From contig CAYSLJ010000264.1 in assembly GCA_964431735.1 (NCBI GenBank), positions 1 through 6,002 on the forward strand: a DNA stretch of 6,002 nt. The letters run 5' to 3'. This DNA is from CALARM01 sp964431735. Its GTDB lineage: Bacteria; Vulcanimicrobiota; SpSt-956; JAKJGF01. Position numbers and translations under genes: made by a program. This document shows, piece after piece, positions 1-5,279 of this stretch. The notes under the pieces are model-generated. The model saw only the letters and a list, made by a program, of their open reading frames with translations. It searched no databases and was not told the origin of the DNA. Each line of letters begins with the position of its first letter. Within the stretch, counting starts at the first letter, position 1.

Positions 1-94
1 ATTTATATGCATTAACTATAATTTTCAGTAAAGGTGAATTTACCTGTCGTAAAAGAACGCAATCATTGTTAACATATTTTGATAAAAATACTTA

Positions 95-123
95 TTGATT
101 TTCAGGTTCTAATTAGTTACAAT
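95..123 (+). promoter_or_regulatory. Sigma70-type promoter for the 331-residue protein gene
   Basis: TTGATT at 95-100 and TACAAT at 118-123 are separated by exactly 17 bases, close to the TTGACA/TATAAT consensus. The predicted start near 130 leaves a short leader of about 30 bases before the ATG at 160. The leader holds a ribosome binding site, AAGAAAGG at 143-150, nine bases from the start. The rest of 1-94 shows no gene. Confidence 0.5.
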
Positions 124-159
124 TAGGATATATACAAATTTCAAGAAAGGCAATTTTTT

Positions 160-1155
160 ATGATGCATACAGCAGATCAACGAATTTTCTATATCGAGGA
201 TTATAATCCCATCTCTGCCCTTACTCTGGACGTTCCTCCTGGAATTAATCTTAAAACGTGGATAAGCAATATGCTGAATATATCCATACCGGAGATTATA
301 TCACAGAAGACTCTGATGAATGTTCTGAGAGATTATCAAAATATATTACCCAAACAGGTACTGAGCAAAATAGGAAGAAACATCTCAAATCCCGGTAATT
401 TTTTTTATAGCTACTTAAAAACCCTTATGTTATTTAACAATAATCCTGTAAGTGTTTTCAATGAAACACCCTATCCTGTGTTCGAAGAAAAAGAGCTTCT
501 TAACAAAGCTCTTCAAAAATTCATCGATCCCGTTACATATCTCCATGCCATAGAAATAATATCATTACTCACACTGACAGAAACAAGAATACAGATTATG
601 AAAAAACATAAAGAAAGTGATACCAGGTTTGTAGAAATCTTTGAACAACTTATTAATTATGAAGTAGTATTTAATTCTTCTCAGGAATTCAGTGTTATAG
701 ATCTGAAAGGACTTACTTCTGAAATTGAATATATAGCTTTATCTTTTATCAATAATAAAGAAAAAACAGGGAAGAAATTAAATACCATACCTTCATTAAT
801 ACTGAAGGTATCTGACGGAATTATACTCTTTAACACTCCCGGCACTATAAGGTACATTCAGGAAGCAGTAGAGGAAAAATTATTATTCCATTATGGACAG
901 CTCATCAGAAAACCTGCCATTCCTGTTACAGAAGAAATAACTGTTCCTCCTGTTCAGACAGAAGGAAAACGTGAACATCCTTCTGAAGGAGAAATAAAAG
1001 ATGAAAGCAGAGATGAAGTATCTGATGAGGGACCATATGATAAAGTAAAGAAACTTGGTTTAAGCGAACAAAAATCAAAGTTTATGGTATCGGGAAATCT
1101 TCAGCCACGTATATCCATGGCTGAAGAAGAATTTCTTACCAGTCCCGGTCCATAG
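160..1155 (+). CDS. Uncharacterised 331-residue soluble protein with acidic linker
   Basis: I do not recognise this family. The start is ATG at 160, with AAGAAAGG nine bases upstream. A second ATG follows directly, so the true start could be one codon later. No signal peptide or membrane segment is visible, so it is probably cytoplasmic. Residues 1-250 look like one mostly helical folded region, with strand-like stretches near 177-182 and 212-225. Residues 252-298 are a charged, proline- and glutamate-rich linker (for example EGEIKDESRDEVSDEG) that is probably disordered. A short tail (299-331) follows. I see no cysteine anywhere. A region of this shape plus a disordered linker and short tail suggests an adaptor or scaffold protein, but that is inference. 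The stop codon overlaps an antisense peptidase relic, so the extreme C-terminus may have been reshaped. It is the only intact plus-strand gene and appears monocistronic, with its own promoter. Confidence 0.85.
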   Translation: MMHTADQRIFYIEDYNPISALTLDVPPGINLKTWISNMLNISIPEIISQKTLMNVLRDYQNILPKQVLSKIGRNISNPGNFFYSYLKTLMLFNNNPVSVFNETPYPVFEEKELLNKALQKFIDPVTYLHAIEIISLLTLTETRIQIMKKHKESDTRFVEIFEQLINYEVVFNSSQEFSVIDLKGLTSEIEYIALSFINNKEKTGKKLNTIPSLILKVSDGIILFNTPGTIRYIQEAVEEKLLFHYGQLIRKPAIPVTEEITVPPVQTEGKREHPSEGEIKDESRDEVSDEGPYDKVKKLGLSEQKSKFMVSGNLQPRISMAEEEFLTSPGP

Positions 1156-1305
1156 AATATAAAAACCCGTTGAGCACAGAAGGTGTCTGACAGGAACATG
1201 TTCTTCCGGAATATGAGCATATTTTTCTTCTACCGGACCGAAGCCTGTTGCAGGAATACCGGCAGTATAGTTTTCGTTTGTACAGAAATCCCCCGTAATT
1301 CCTGT
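1150..1305 (-). pseudogene. Relic of the C-terminus of an M20-family metallopeptidase
   Basis: Reading the minus strand from 1305 down to 1150 gives about 50 codons without a stop. They contain FCTNENYTAG, IPATGFGP and EEKYAHIPEEHV, followed by a helix ending FYILW. This is the C-terminal signature of M20 peptidases and their relatives (YgeY, ArgE/DapE, carboxypeptidase G2 type): STNG, then GIPTIGFGPG, then AH..dEhV, then L...A..Y. The histidine of YAH matches the conserved C-terminal metal ligand. Compared with the family, roughly three residues are missing between YTAG and IPATGF, and the glycine after GFGP is valine. The frame is bounded upstream by TGA at 1306-1308. There is no start codon or ribosome binding site, and the other ~350 residues of the enzyme are absent. 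The relic's 3' end overlaps the stop of the plus-strand gene. Its neighbour is a two-unit heptad repeat right after the HMA-like gene's stop, which suggests a rearrangement joined the two. M20 membership is fairly secure; the subfamily is not. Confidence 0.7.
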
Positions 1306-1318
1306 TCACGACTCACTT
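1305..1318 (-). repeat. Two-unit trace of the GTGAG heptad repeat
   Basis: On the minus strand this reads AAGTGAGTCGTGAA, two consecutive 7-base units (AGTGAGT, CGTGAAC-like) of the family seen as palindromes at 3432, 5001 and 5562. It begins at the TAA stop (1318-1320) of the HMA-like gene and separates it from the peptidase relic. It is short enough to be chance on its own. The match to the unit in 5001-5031, including the rarer TCGTGAG variant, supports kinship. Confidence 0.4.
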
Positions 1319-1611
1319 TACTCCACTGTAGCAGTAAATCCAATATCCTGTATGGCATATAAAATATCACTGAGATGCACATACATATAATTATACTGGA
1401 CTATTGCATAAGGAGGTGATAACTCTAACTCCAGATAAACAACACCGTTAATGGAAGAAATGGTATTGTATACACGTTCCACATCGGTAGAATCTATCAT
1501 ACCTCCTATATGAATTGTCACTTCTTCTACAGTATTATTTGTATTATAAGCAGCATAAGCAGGGAAAACAGAGAAGATTATCAGCAAACTTAAAATAACA
1601 CATTTTTTCAT
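1318..1611 (-). CDS. Secreted HMA-like (ferredoxin-fold) protein lacking the CxxC metal site
   Basis: Residues 1-20 are a typical signal peptide: MKK, a hydrophobic core, then AYA with likely cleavage before A21. There is no lipobox, so the mature protein of about 77 residues is probably periplasmic or secreted. Residues 30-97 follow the heavy-metal-associated domain pattern in order: EEVTIHIGGM, helix VERVYNTISSINGV, strands VYLELEL and YAIVQYN, helix LSDILYAIQDIGF and a final strand. In metal-binding members the loop is GMTCxxC. Here it is G37-M-I-D40-S-T-D43, with both cysteines replaced by aspartate. The domain therefore should not bind copper or zinc in the usual way; it may be structural, bind another ion, or serve in protein interaction. 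ATG at 1609-1611 has an AGAAGG site six bases upstream. Its own promoter lies at 1688-1716, with a hairpin next to the ribosome binding site. The fold assignment is by pattern only. Confidence 0.85.
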   Translation of the reverse strand: MKKCVILSLLIIFSVFPAYAAYNTNNTVEEVTIHIGGMIDSTDVERVYNTISSINGVVYLELELSPPYAIVQYNYMYVHLSDILYAIQDIGFTATVE

Positions 1612-1626
1612 AAACTACCTTCTTTC

Positions 1627-1652
1627 TCTCTATGATAAATAAACCATAGAGA
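1627..1652 (-). promoter_or_regulatory. 5'UTR hairpin beside the ribosome binding site of the HMA-like gene
   Basis: TCTCTATG (1627-1634) pairs perfectly with CATAGAGA (1645-1652) around a 10-base loop. On the minus-strand transcript the stem ends about three bases before the AGAAGG ribosome binding site at 1618-1623. No U-run follows, so it is not a terminator. It could affect translation or mRNA stability, or act as DNA as an inverted-repeat operator downstream of the promoter. The structure is visible; any role is inference. Confidence 0.45.
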
Positions 1653-1687
1653 TAAAATTTCATTTACTCACACATTGCATACTAATA

Positions 1688-1716
1688 ATGATACCTCCAA
1701 ACATTCAAAAAGTCAA
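1688..1716 (-). promoter_or_regulatory. Sigma70-type promoter for the HMA-like gene
   Basis: On the minus strand TTGACT (1716-1711), a 17-base spacer and TATCAT (1693-1688) match consensus at 5/6 positions each. The -35 box abuts the stop codon of the DUF3352 lipoprotein gene (1718-1720). The predicted start near 1681 gives a leader of about 70 bases that includes the 1627-1652 hairpin. The HMA-like gene can therefore be transcribed independently of its upstream neighbour. Confidence 0.55.
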
Positions 1717-1717
1717 A

Positions 1718-3277
1718 TTAAATAGGCAGAATAAGAGTAGAAGTGTATCCGTCTTCAGCCTTATTAATATTGCCCCATATCTCAGGATAATGTTCAAAGG
1801 TTTCTTTTAATTTTTCTCTCAATCTTTCATTTTTCATAAAACCATCGACAGAATTGTTATAAATTTTATCCAGTCGCAAATAGATTAATCCAACAGACCT
1901 GGCAGGCATCTGTATGGTTATTCTCTCTTCTATGGAATCTTCATCACCTGAGTAAGTATCTATTACTGCTTCAACAGGTTTTTTTCCCTTGCTGAAAAGA
2001 AGGAAATCATTAACCATAGAAAAATTACCAGTATTTCCGTGCAGTGATGTAATAGAAATATCTTTATAAGGTTCCGTCCTGGTAACCATAGAAAAAACGG
2101 TATTGGAACCATTAAAGGTTTTATTAAAAGAACTGTCTTTTTCAAATTTCATAGCAATTATATAATTGCCTGACTGTTCATCTTCATCCGTTATAAAACT
2201 CAGGGCAGTCTCTGTATTGGAAGACAGTATATCTTTCATCGGATAGCCAATTGTGCTAAAAATTTTTGTAACACCTTCAATATTGGCAGGAAGACATGTT
2301 TTAAAGAGAGAAAAAATCTTATTTAATATCTCTCCCGGCTGTGAAAGCACTATAAGAGCCGAACTGGTAACGGGAAACATATGGGGACTTGAAAGTTCTG
2401 CAGCATGGAGTGAAAAAAACTCTTTCCCCGTTTCAGTAAGTATATCCTTCTCCACCAGAAAACTGTTAAATTTAACTTTATCCCTGTCAACTTCTATAGA
2501 CGTTCCCATATATTTTATAGAACGAAGCACTTCATAAATGACATTTCCTTCAGAACCATTATGTAAAAATTTCTCTTCTATGGCAGGTATATTGTAATAG
2601 ATAAATCCTATGGATTCATCAGACATTTTCTTATCCCGGAAAGCTCGAAAATTTTCTTCCTCTGAAATAGAACCATGTCCATCAGAACAATCAATTGAAG
2701 ATTTTAACAATGACTCACTGCTTGCAAAAACAAGGAATCGTTCATTCATAAAATAGGAGCTATTTTTTCCTGTAAAGAAATCGTGGCCTTTATAATTACC
2801 TTTCTGTGGCCCGGAGAGGCCGTTAAGTCTGGCAAGAAACTCTTTGATACCTTCCTTATCTCTTATATCAAAAACTATGATAAAATGTAACATTTCATCA
2901 TTTCCGTCTTTCTTAAAAGAAGAATCTAATTTATGAAGTGTATTGTACAGAGCAAATGTGCAATTGGTATTCAAATAAGGGAGCAGGTCTTTTTCCACAT
3001 CAAGTTCTTCAGAAGGAGAAGATGCCAGAAGTATGGATGAAGCCAGGTCTTTAATATTATCAAAGAATTTTCCCGTATCAGGATCTTTACTCAGTTCGTA
3101 AATTCCATTTACAATGGCTCTTCTTTTAAAAAAAGAAGCCAGATTAATATTAAATATTACTTCTGAATCTTGCGGGATTATTTTTACTGTATCCTCATAA
3201 TCACTTATTATACATGAACTTAAGAGAAGTAATATTAACATAGCAATCAGTAGCCTGTTGAATTTATAAAAAGACAC
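1718..3277 (-). CDS. DUF3352-like lipoprotein with two internally repeated halves
   Basis: The start is GTG (3277-3275), with AAAGGGGGG ten bases upstream. It gives a complete lipoprotein signal: KFNR, a hydrophobic run, then lipobox L19-S-S-C22. The next in-frame ATG (codon 13) would destroy it. The mature 498-residue protein should be anchored outside the cytoplasmic membrane by its N-terminal lipid. The body resembles DUF3352 proteins: an opening IIPQDSEVIFNINLASFF (34-50), then DLLPYLNTNCTFALYN (97-112). The two halves echo each other: FIIVFDI (132-138) with YIIAMKF (372-378); YKGHDF (162-167) with YKDISI (404-409); SYFMNERFLVFAS (174-186) with NFSMVNDFLLFSK (418-430); ESIGFIYYNIPAI (221-233) with RSVGLIYLRLDKI (460-472). 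The biochemical role of this family is unknown. It is followed by the promoter of the HMA-like gene. A weak promoter candidate (TTGTAA, 18 bases, TAAATT at 3364-3335) lies upstream. The family call is by motif resemblance; the lipoprotein call is firm. Confidence 0.88.
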   Translation of the reverse strand: MSFYKFNRLLIAMLILLLLSSCIISDYEDTVKIIPQDSEVIFNINLASFFKRRAIVNGIYELSKDPDTGKFFDNIKDLASSILLASSPSEELDVEKDLLPYLNTNCTFALYNTLHKLDSSFKKDGNDEMLHFIIVFDIRDKEGIKEFLARLNGLSGPQKGNYKGHDFFTGKNSSYFMNERFLVFASSESLLKSSIDCSDGHGSISEEENFRAFRDKKMSDESIGFIYYNIPAIEEKFLHNGSEGNVIYEVLRSIKYMGTSIEVDRDKVKFNSFLVEKDILTETGKEFFSLHAAELSSPHMFPVTSSALIVLSQPGEILNKIFSLFKTCLPANIEGVTKIFSTIGYPMKDILSSNTETALSFITDEDEQSGNYIIAMKFEKDSSFNKTFNGSNTVFSMVTRTEPYKDISITSLHGNTGNFSMVNDFLLFSKGKKPVEAVIDTYSGDEDSIEERITIQMPARSVGLIYLRLDKIYNNSVDGFMKNERLREKLKETFEHYPEIWGNINKAEDGYTSTLILPI

Positions 3278-3299
3278 TTCAATGGTTCCCCCCTTTAAT

Positions 3300-3328
3300 C
3301 GTGACGCGTAACTGGTGACGCGTCACGG
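3300..3328. repeat. GTGAC-type heptad array upstream of the lipoprotein gene
   Basis: Four 7-base units in register, CGTGACG CGTAACT GGTGACG CGTCACG, are followed by G. They include the perfect 12-base palindrome GTGACGCGTCAC (3315-3326). The array begins four bases beyond the lipoprotein gene's ribosome binding site (3288-3296). Its GC content is far above that of the surrounding DNA. It is related, in inverted orientation, to the array at 3541-3570. Confidence 0.75.
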
Positions 3329-3409
3329 AATTTTAATTTATTCCACAGGGATTATTTATTACAATTTCCATACCAATTATCTATTAAAAATAAAAGAATT
3401 ATAATTGAC

Positions 3410-3486
3410 TTCATAACTTATTAGAATTTAAGTGAATAGTGAGTAGTGAGTAGAATATGGCAATGTCACTCACTACCTGCTTAAAT
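3410..3486 (+). repeat. GTGAG heptad palindromic element, copy A (shortened right arm)
   Basis: A 24-base left flank (3410-3433) is identical to 5537-5560. It is followed by 7-base units AGTGAAT AGTGAGT AGTGAGT, a spacer AGAATATGGCAATGT nearly identical to that of the copy at 5536-5653, and a return arm ACTCACTAC. GTAGTGAGT (3443-3451) pairs with ACTCACTAC (3468-3476). Further out, ATTTAAG (3426-3432) pairs with CTTAAAT (3480-3486). Compared with the 5536 copy, the right arm has lost two to three heptads. It sits midway between the two GTGAC arrays. Confidence 0.75.
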
Positions 3487-3540
3487 GAAATACACATGCT
3501 GTGCATCTAACTGAACGGAAATACTGATTTTCTCTCATCA

Positions 3541-3570
3541 CACGTCACGGGTGACGCGTTACCAGTCACG
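3541..3570. repeat. GTGAC-type heptad array downstream of the YbjN-like gene
   Basis: Read on the minus strand, it has heptads CGTGACT GGTAACG CGTCACC CGTGACG. It lies two bases beyond the stop codon of the 133-residue protein gene. On that strand CTTTAAATCGTGAC here matches CTTTAATCGTGAC at the plus-strand start of the 3300 array. The two arrays thus form imperfect inverted ends around 3294-3579. CGTCAC/GTGACG at the distal end could form a short hairpin, but no U-run follows, so a terminator is not supported. Confidence 0.7.
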
Positions 3571-3572
3571 AT

Positions 3573-3974
3573 TTAAAGTTCTTCCTGAAGCATCTTCTGT
3601 GCTTCCTGACCGCCTTTTGCAATTCTATCTATTACCAGTTCAAGTTCATTTAATCTGAGAGTTGAAAAACCTAGTATATGGGAAAAAACTATAATGCCTT
3701 CGTTAGATAAAGAAAAATTCCCGAATTCATTAATATAATTATAGGCTATAAGTTTTAATAAACATTCAGAGGTAATATGATTTATTCCTGTAGAGGAAAA
3801 ACACCTTACTGCTATCTCCTGACCTTCTACGGGAAATAATTGAATATTACAGTAACCTTCTATGCCGAACTGGTAATCAAGATCTGTTCTCGGCACTCTG
3901 TAATATTTTGTTTTAAATTTGCTCTCATTCAATATCTCTTCAAATAAATCCAGTATTTCTTCCAGATCATTCAT
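3573..3974 (-). CDS. YbjN-like small protein (type III chaperone-like fold)
   Basis: This 133-residue acidic protein has no signal or membrane segment and is probably cytoplasmic. Its layout fits YbjN-type domains, which share the fold of type III secretion chaperones. There is an N-terminal helix (DLEEILDLFEEIL), a central strand region (CNIQLFPVEGQEIAVRCFS, 42-60), a helix (SECLLKLIAYNYIN, 69-82), then GNFSLSNEGIIVFSHIL (85-101) and a final helix (LNELELVIDRIAKGGQEAQKM, starting at 108). The C-terminal half aligns with residues 227-281 of the upstream fusion protein: shared S-[ED]-x-L-[LI]-K, [FY]-G-x-F-S-[LI], I-[LI]-V, then [EDK]-[LI]-E-L and I-x-x-IA. ATG at 3974-3972 has GAAAGG ten bases upstream. 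That site begins immediately after the stop of the fusion gene (gap 16 bases), so the two are co-transcribed. Homologous domains in a tight operon suggest that the two products interact or share a client. The YbjN call is by pattern and moderately sure. Confidence 0.85.
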   Translation of the reverse strand: MNDLEEILDLFEEILNESKFKTKYYRVPRTDLDYQFGIEGYCNIQLFPVEGQEIAVRCFSSTGINHITSECLLKLIAYNYINEFGNFSLSNEGIIVFSHILGFSTLRLNELELVIDRIAKGGQEAQKMLQEEL

Positions 3975-3990
3975 AATATGAAAACCTTTC

Positions 3991-4956
3991 TTATTCGGAA
4001 TATCCTTCGAGTAAATATCTATAATTCACCGGGAAATCAGGTTTTTTTATCAATATGGCATCAAGAAGGTTCTCTTCTCCAAATCTGCATATTATAGCTT
4101 CACTGTATTTCGACATAGCCATGGCTATACTCTTAATGGACAGTTCAATATCCTTTTCAGTTATATCCGGGCCGAGTTTATTCTTCATTACGAGAATATT
4201 CCAGTCACGATCAATGGAAAAAGAGCCATAGTGGGAATCAAAATTCAACTGTAATAAAAACTTTATAAGTTCATCACTTATCTCATTAAGACCGGCAATA
4301 TAACCGAAAAATTTTATACTGCAATATTCTTCCTTTCTTAAATCTACAAGTATATAAATTATCATTTCAAGTAATTCAGTATAGATCAAACCTGTGTCTA
4401 TATCATTACAGGGAAGTCCTGTTTTCTGTAAAAAACTTCTGATTTTATCGTTTATTTTACGAATTTTTCTCTCAGAAAAAAATGTCCATCCTGTACGTAA
4501 AACCATTTTTTTAGGTAATCTGCCATCCGGGGTAAATCCTGTTTTACCAAGACATTCCCTTCGTGATGAATTGGCCGGATCTGCTGTTGTATAAAGAATT
4601 ATTTCATCACAATAAGTTAAAGAATCGAAATATGCTTCCATCAATTCCATAGTAATTTCTTCATTATATGACAGCAGGGCAGGTTTTATAACAGGTTCAA
4701 GTAAAAAAGCTATCTTTCTGATAAAAAGACCATAATTTTTTTTTTCTTCTCTATTCCACCTCACAGGATTGTAAGGATCAGTTATAAGTATAGCTATCAG
4801 TTCCTTACCCTGAAAGCCTCCTATAGCTTCTATATTATTCCAGTTTTTTAATATTCTGTCTTCATTACCAATATGAAATGCACCGGCTCTGGCAACAAGT
4901 TCCATAATTTTCCCTGTTTCACATTGTTCAATCTTTCTATATGTCAGTTCTATCAC
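3991..4956 (-). CDS. GNAT-like N-terminal domain fused to a YbjN-like C-terminal domain
   Basis: The start is GTG (4956-4954), with an ideal GGAGG five bases upstream. Residues 1-154 follow the GNAT N-acyltransferase order: YRKIEQCETGKIMELV, strand ELIAILITD (52-60), strand LFIRKIAFLLEP (77-88), helix NEEITMELMEAYFDSL (98-113), strand EIILYTT, then RRECLGKTGFTPDGRLPKKMVL, the usual closing K.GF..dG...kM.L. The loop after the fourth strand reads VIKPALLSYNEE (89-100) and lacks the R/Q-x-x-G-x-G/A that grips acetyl-CoA, so activity is doubtful. Residues 155-205 are a helical linker. Residues 206-290 (SDELIKFLLQLN, HYGSFSIDRDWNILV, EKDIELSIKSIAMA) resemble YbjN/chaperone-fold domains and the downstream 133-residue protein. 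No signal or membrane segment is seen. The gene heads a two-gene operon from the promoter at 5086-5114, with a long leader holding a large heptad palindrome. No substrate can be named. Both domain calls rest on pattern, GNAT being the stronger. Confidence 0.87.
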   Translation of the reverse strand: MIELTYRKIEQCETGKIMELVARAGAFHIGNEDRILKNWNNIEAIGGFQGKELIAILITDPYNPVRWNREEKKNYGLFIRKIAFLLEPVIKPALLSYNEEITMELMEAYFDSLTYCDEIILYTTADPANSSRRECLGKTGFTPDGRLPKKMVLRTGWTFFSERKIRKINDKIRSFLQKTGLPCNDIDTGLIYTELLEMIIYILVDLRKEEYCSIKFFGYIAGLNEISDELIKFLLQLNFDSHYGSFSIDRDWNILVMKNKLGPDITEKDIELSIKSIAMAMSKYSEAIICRFGEENLLDAILIKKPDFPVNYRYLLEGYSE

Positions 4957-4960
4957 AGAG

Positions 4961-4968
4961 TCCTCCCC
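4961..4968 (-). promoter_or_regulatory. Strong ribosome binding site deciding the GTG start of the fusion gene
   Basis: On the minus strand GGGGAGGA (4968-4961) includes a perfect GGAGG ending five bases before GTG at 4956-4954. No ATG or TTG in this frame has a comparable site nearby, so the GTG start is well supported. Confidence 0.7.
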
Positions 4969-5000
4969 GAATGTATCTAAAATGTATTCAAAAAATATAA

Positions 5001-5075
5001 TAGTGAGTCGTGAGCTATGAGTCGTGAGTAATATATCTTACTCACCATTCACTGTTCACTACTCACTACTCACTT
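5001..5075 (-). repeat. GTGAG heptad palindrome in the 5'UTR of the GNAT/YbjN operon
   Basis: The left arm is TAGTGAG TCGTGAG CTATGAG TCGTGAG TAA (5001-5031), the loop is TATATC (5032-5037), and the right arm is heptads of the complementary sense to 5075. Of 31 opposed positions 25 pair, including a perfect GTGAGTAA/TTACTCAC core. The period is exactly seven bases on both sides. It lacks the flank shared by the copies at 3410 and 5536. It lies between the predicted transcription start (~5079) and the start codon at 4956, so it would be a long stem near the 5' end of the mRNA. Confidence 0.8.
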
Positions 5076-5085
5076 AACAGAACTA

Positions 5086-5114
5086 ATTATAGATAAAAAT
5101 ACAGCTACGGTCAA
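5086..5114 (-). promoter_or_regulatory. Near-consensus sigma70 promoter for the GNAT/YbjN operon
   Basis: On the minus strand TTGACC (5114-5109), a 17-base spacer and TATAAT (5091-5086) match consensus at 5/6 and 6/6. The start would be near 5079, giving a leader of about 120 bases that includes the 5001-5075 palindrome. It diverges from the plus-strand promoter at 5147-5175; the two -35 boxes are 32 bases apart, room for a shared regulator. Confidence 0.65.
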
Positions 5115-5146
5115 TCTTATTTTTACTTAAAATTTTATTGAAATTC

Positions 5147-5175
5147 TTGCAATTACGATAATTTTATCTTATAAT
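5147..5175 (+). promoter_or_regulatory. Near-consensus sigma70 promoter with no intact gene downstream
   Basis: TTGCAA (5147-5152), a 17-base spacer and TATAAT (5170-5175) form a strong promoter pattern, with a start near 5182. Downstream comes a strong AGGAGG (5194-5199), then a hairpin (GTGGATAA 5201-5208 with TTATCTAC 5213-5220), but no open gene. The transcript would be a non-coding RNA or a decayed operon. Confidence 0.6.
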
Positions 5176-5279
5176 ATAAAGATATAAAAGCATAGGAGGT
5201 GTGGATAAGCTCTTATCTACCCGGCGCGGTATTAAGTATTCGGTAAATTTATTTCAATAAAGAAAGGCAGGGGAACCTG

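Noticed and set aside
1..92. About 30 open minus-strand codons running off the left edge (VFLSKYVNNDCVLL...)
   Set aside because: It is short, at the window edge, without start signals, and matches no family I can name. Chance is likely in DNA this AT-rich.
1963..2145. 60-codon minus-strand open frame
   Set aside because: It lies wholly inside the DUF3352 lipoprotein gene in another frame. The host gene has the complete lipoprotein signal and family-like motifs.
2253..2537. 94-codon plus-strand open frame
   Set aside because: It is antisense to the lipoprotein gene, and its product resembles no family I know.
3300..3570. A CRISPR array, suggested by repeated GTGACGCG blocks
   Set aside because: The units are contiguous 7-base repeats without spacers, and there are no cas genes.
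4394..4594. 66-codon plus-strand open frame
   Set aside because: It is antisense to the GNAT-like region, whose own motifs are convincing.
5201..5260. Short peptide VDKLLSTRRGIKYSVNLFQ from GTG at 5201
   Set aside because: AGGAGG lies only one base before the GTG, too close to work. The frame is 19 codons long and overlaps a hairpin.
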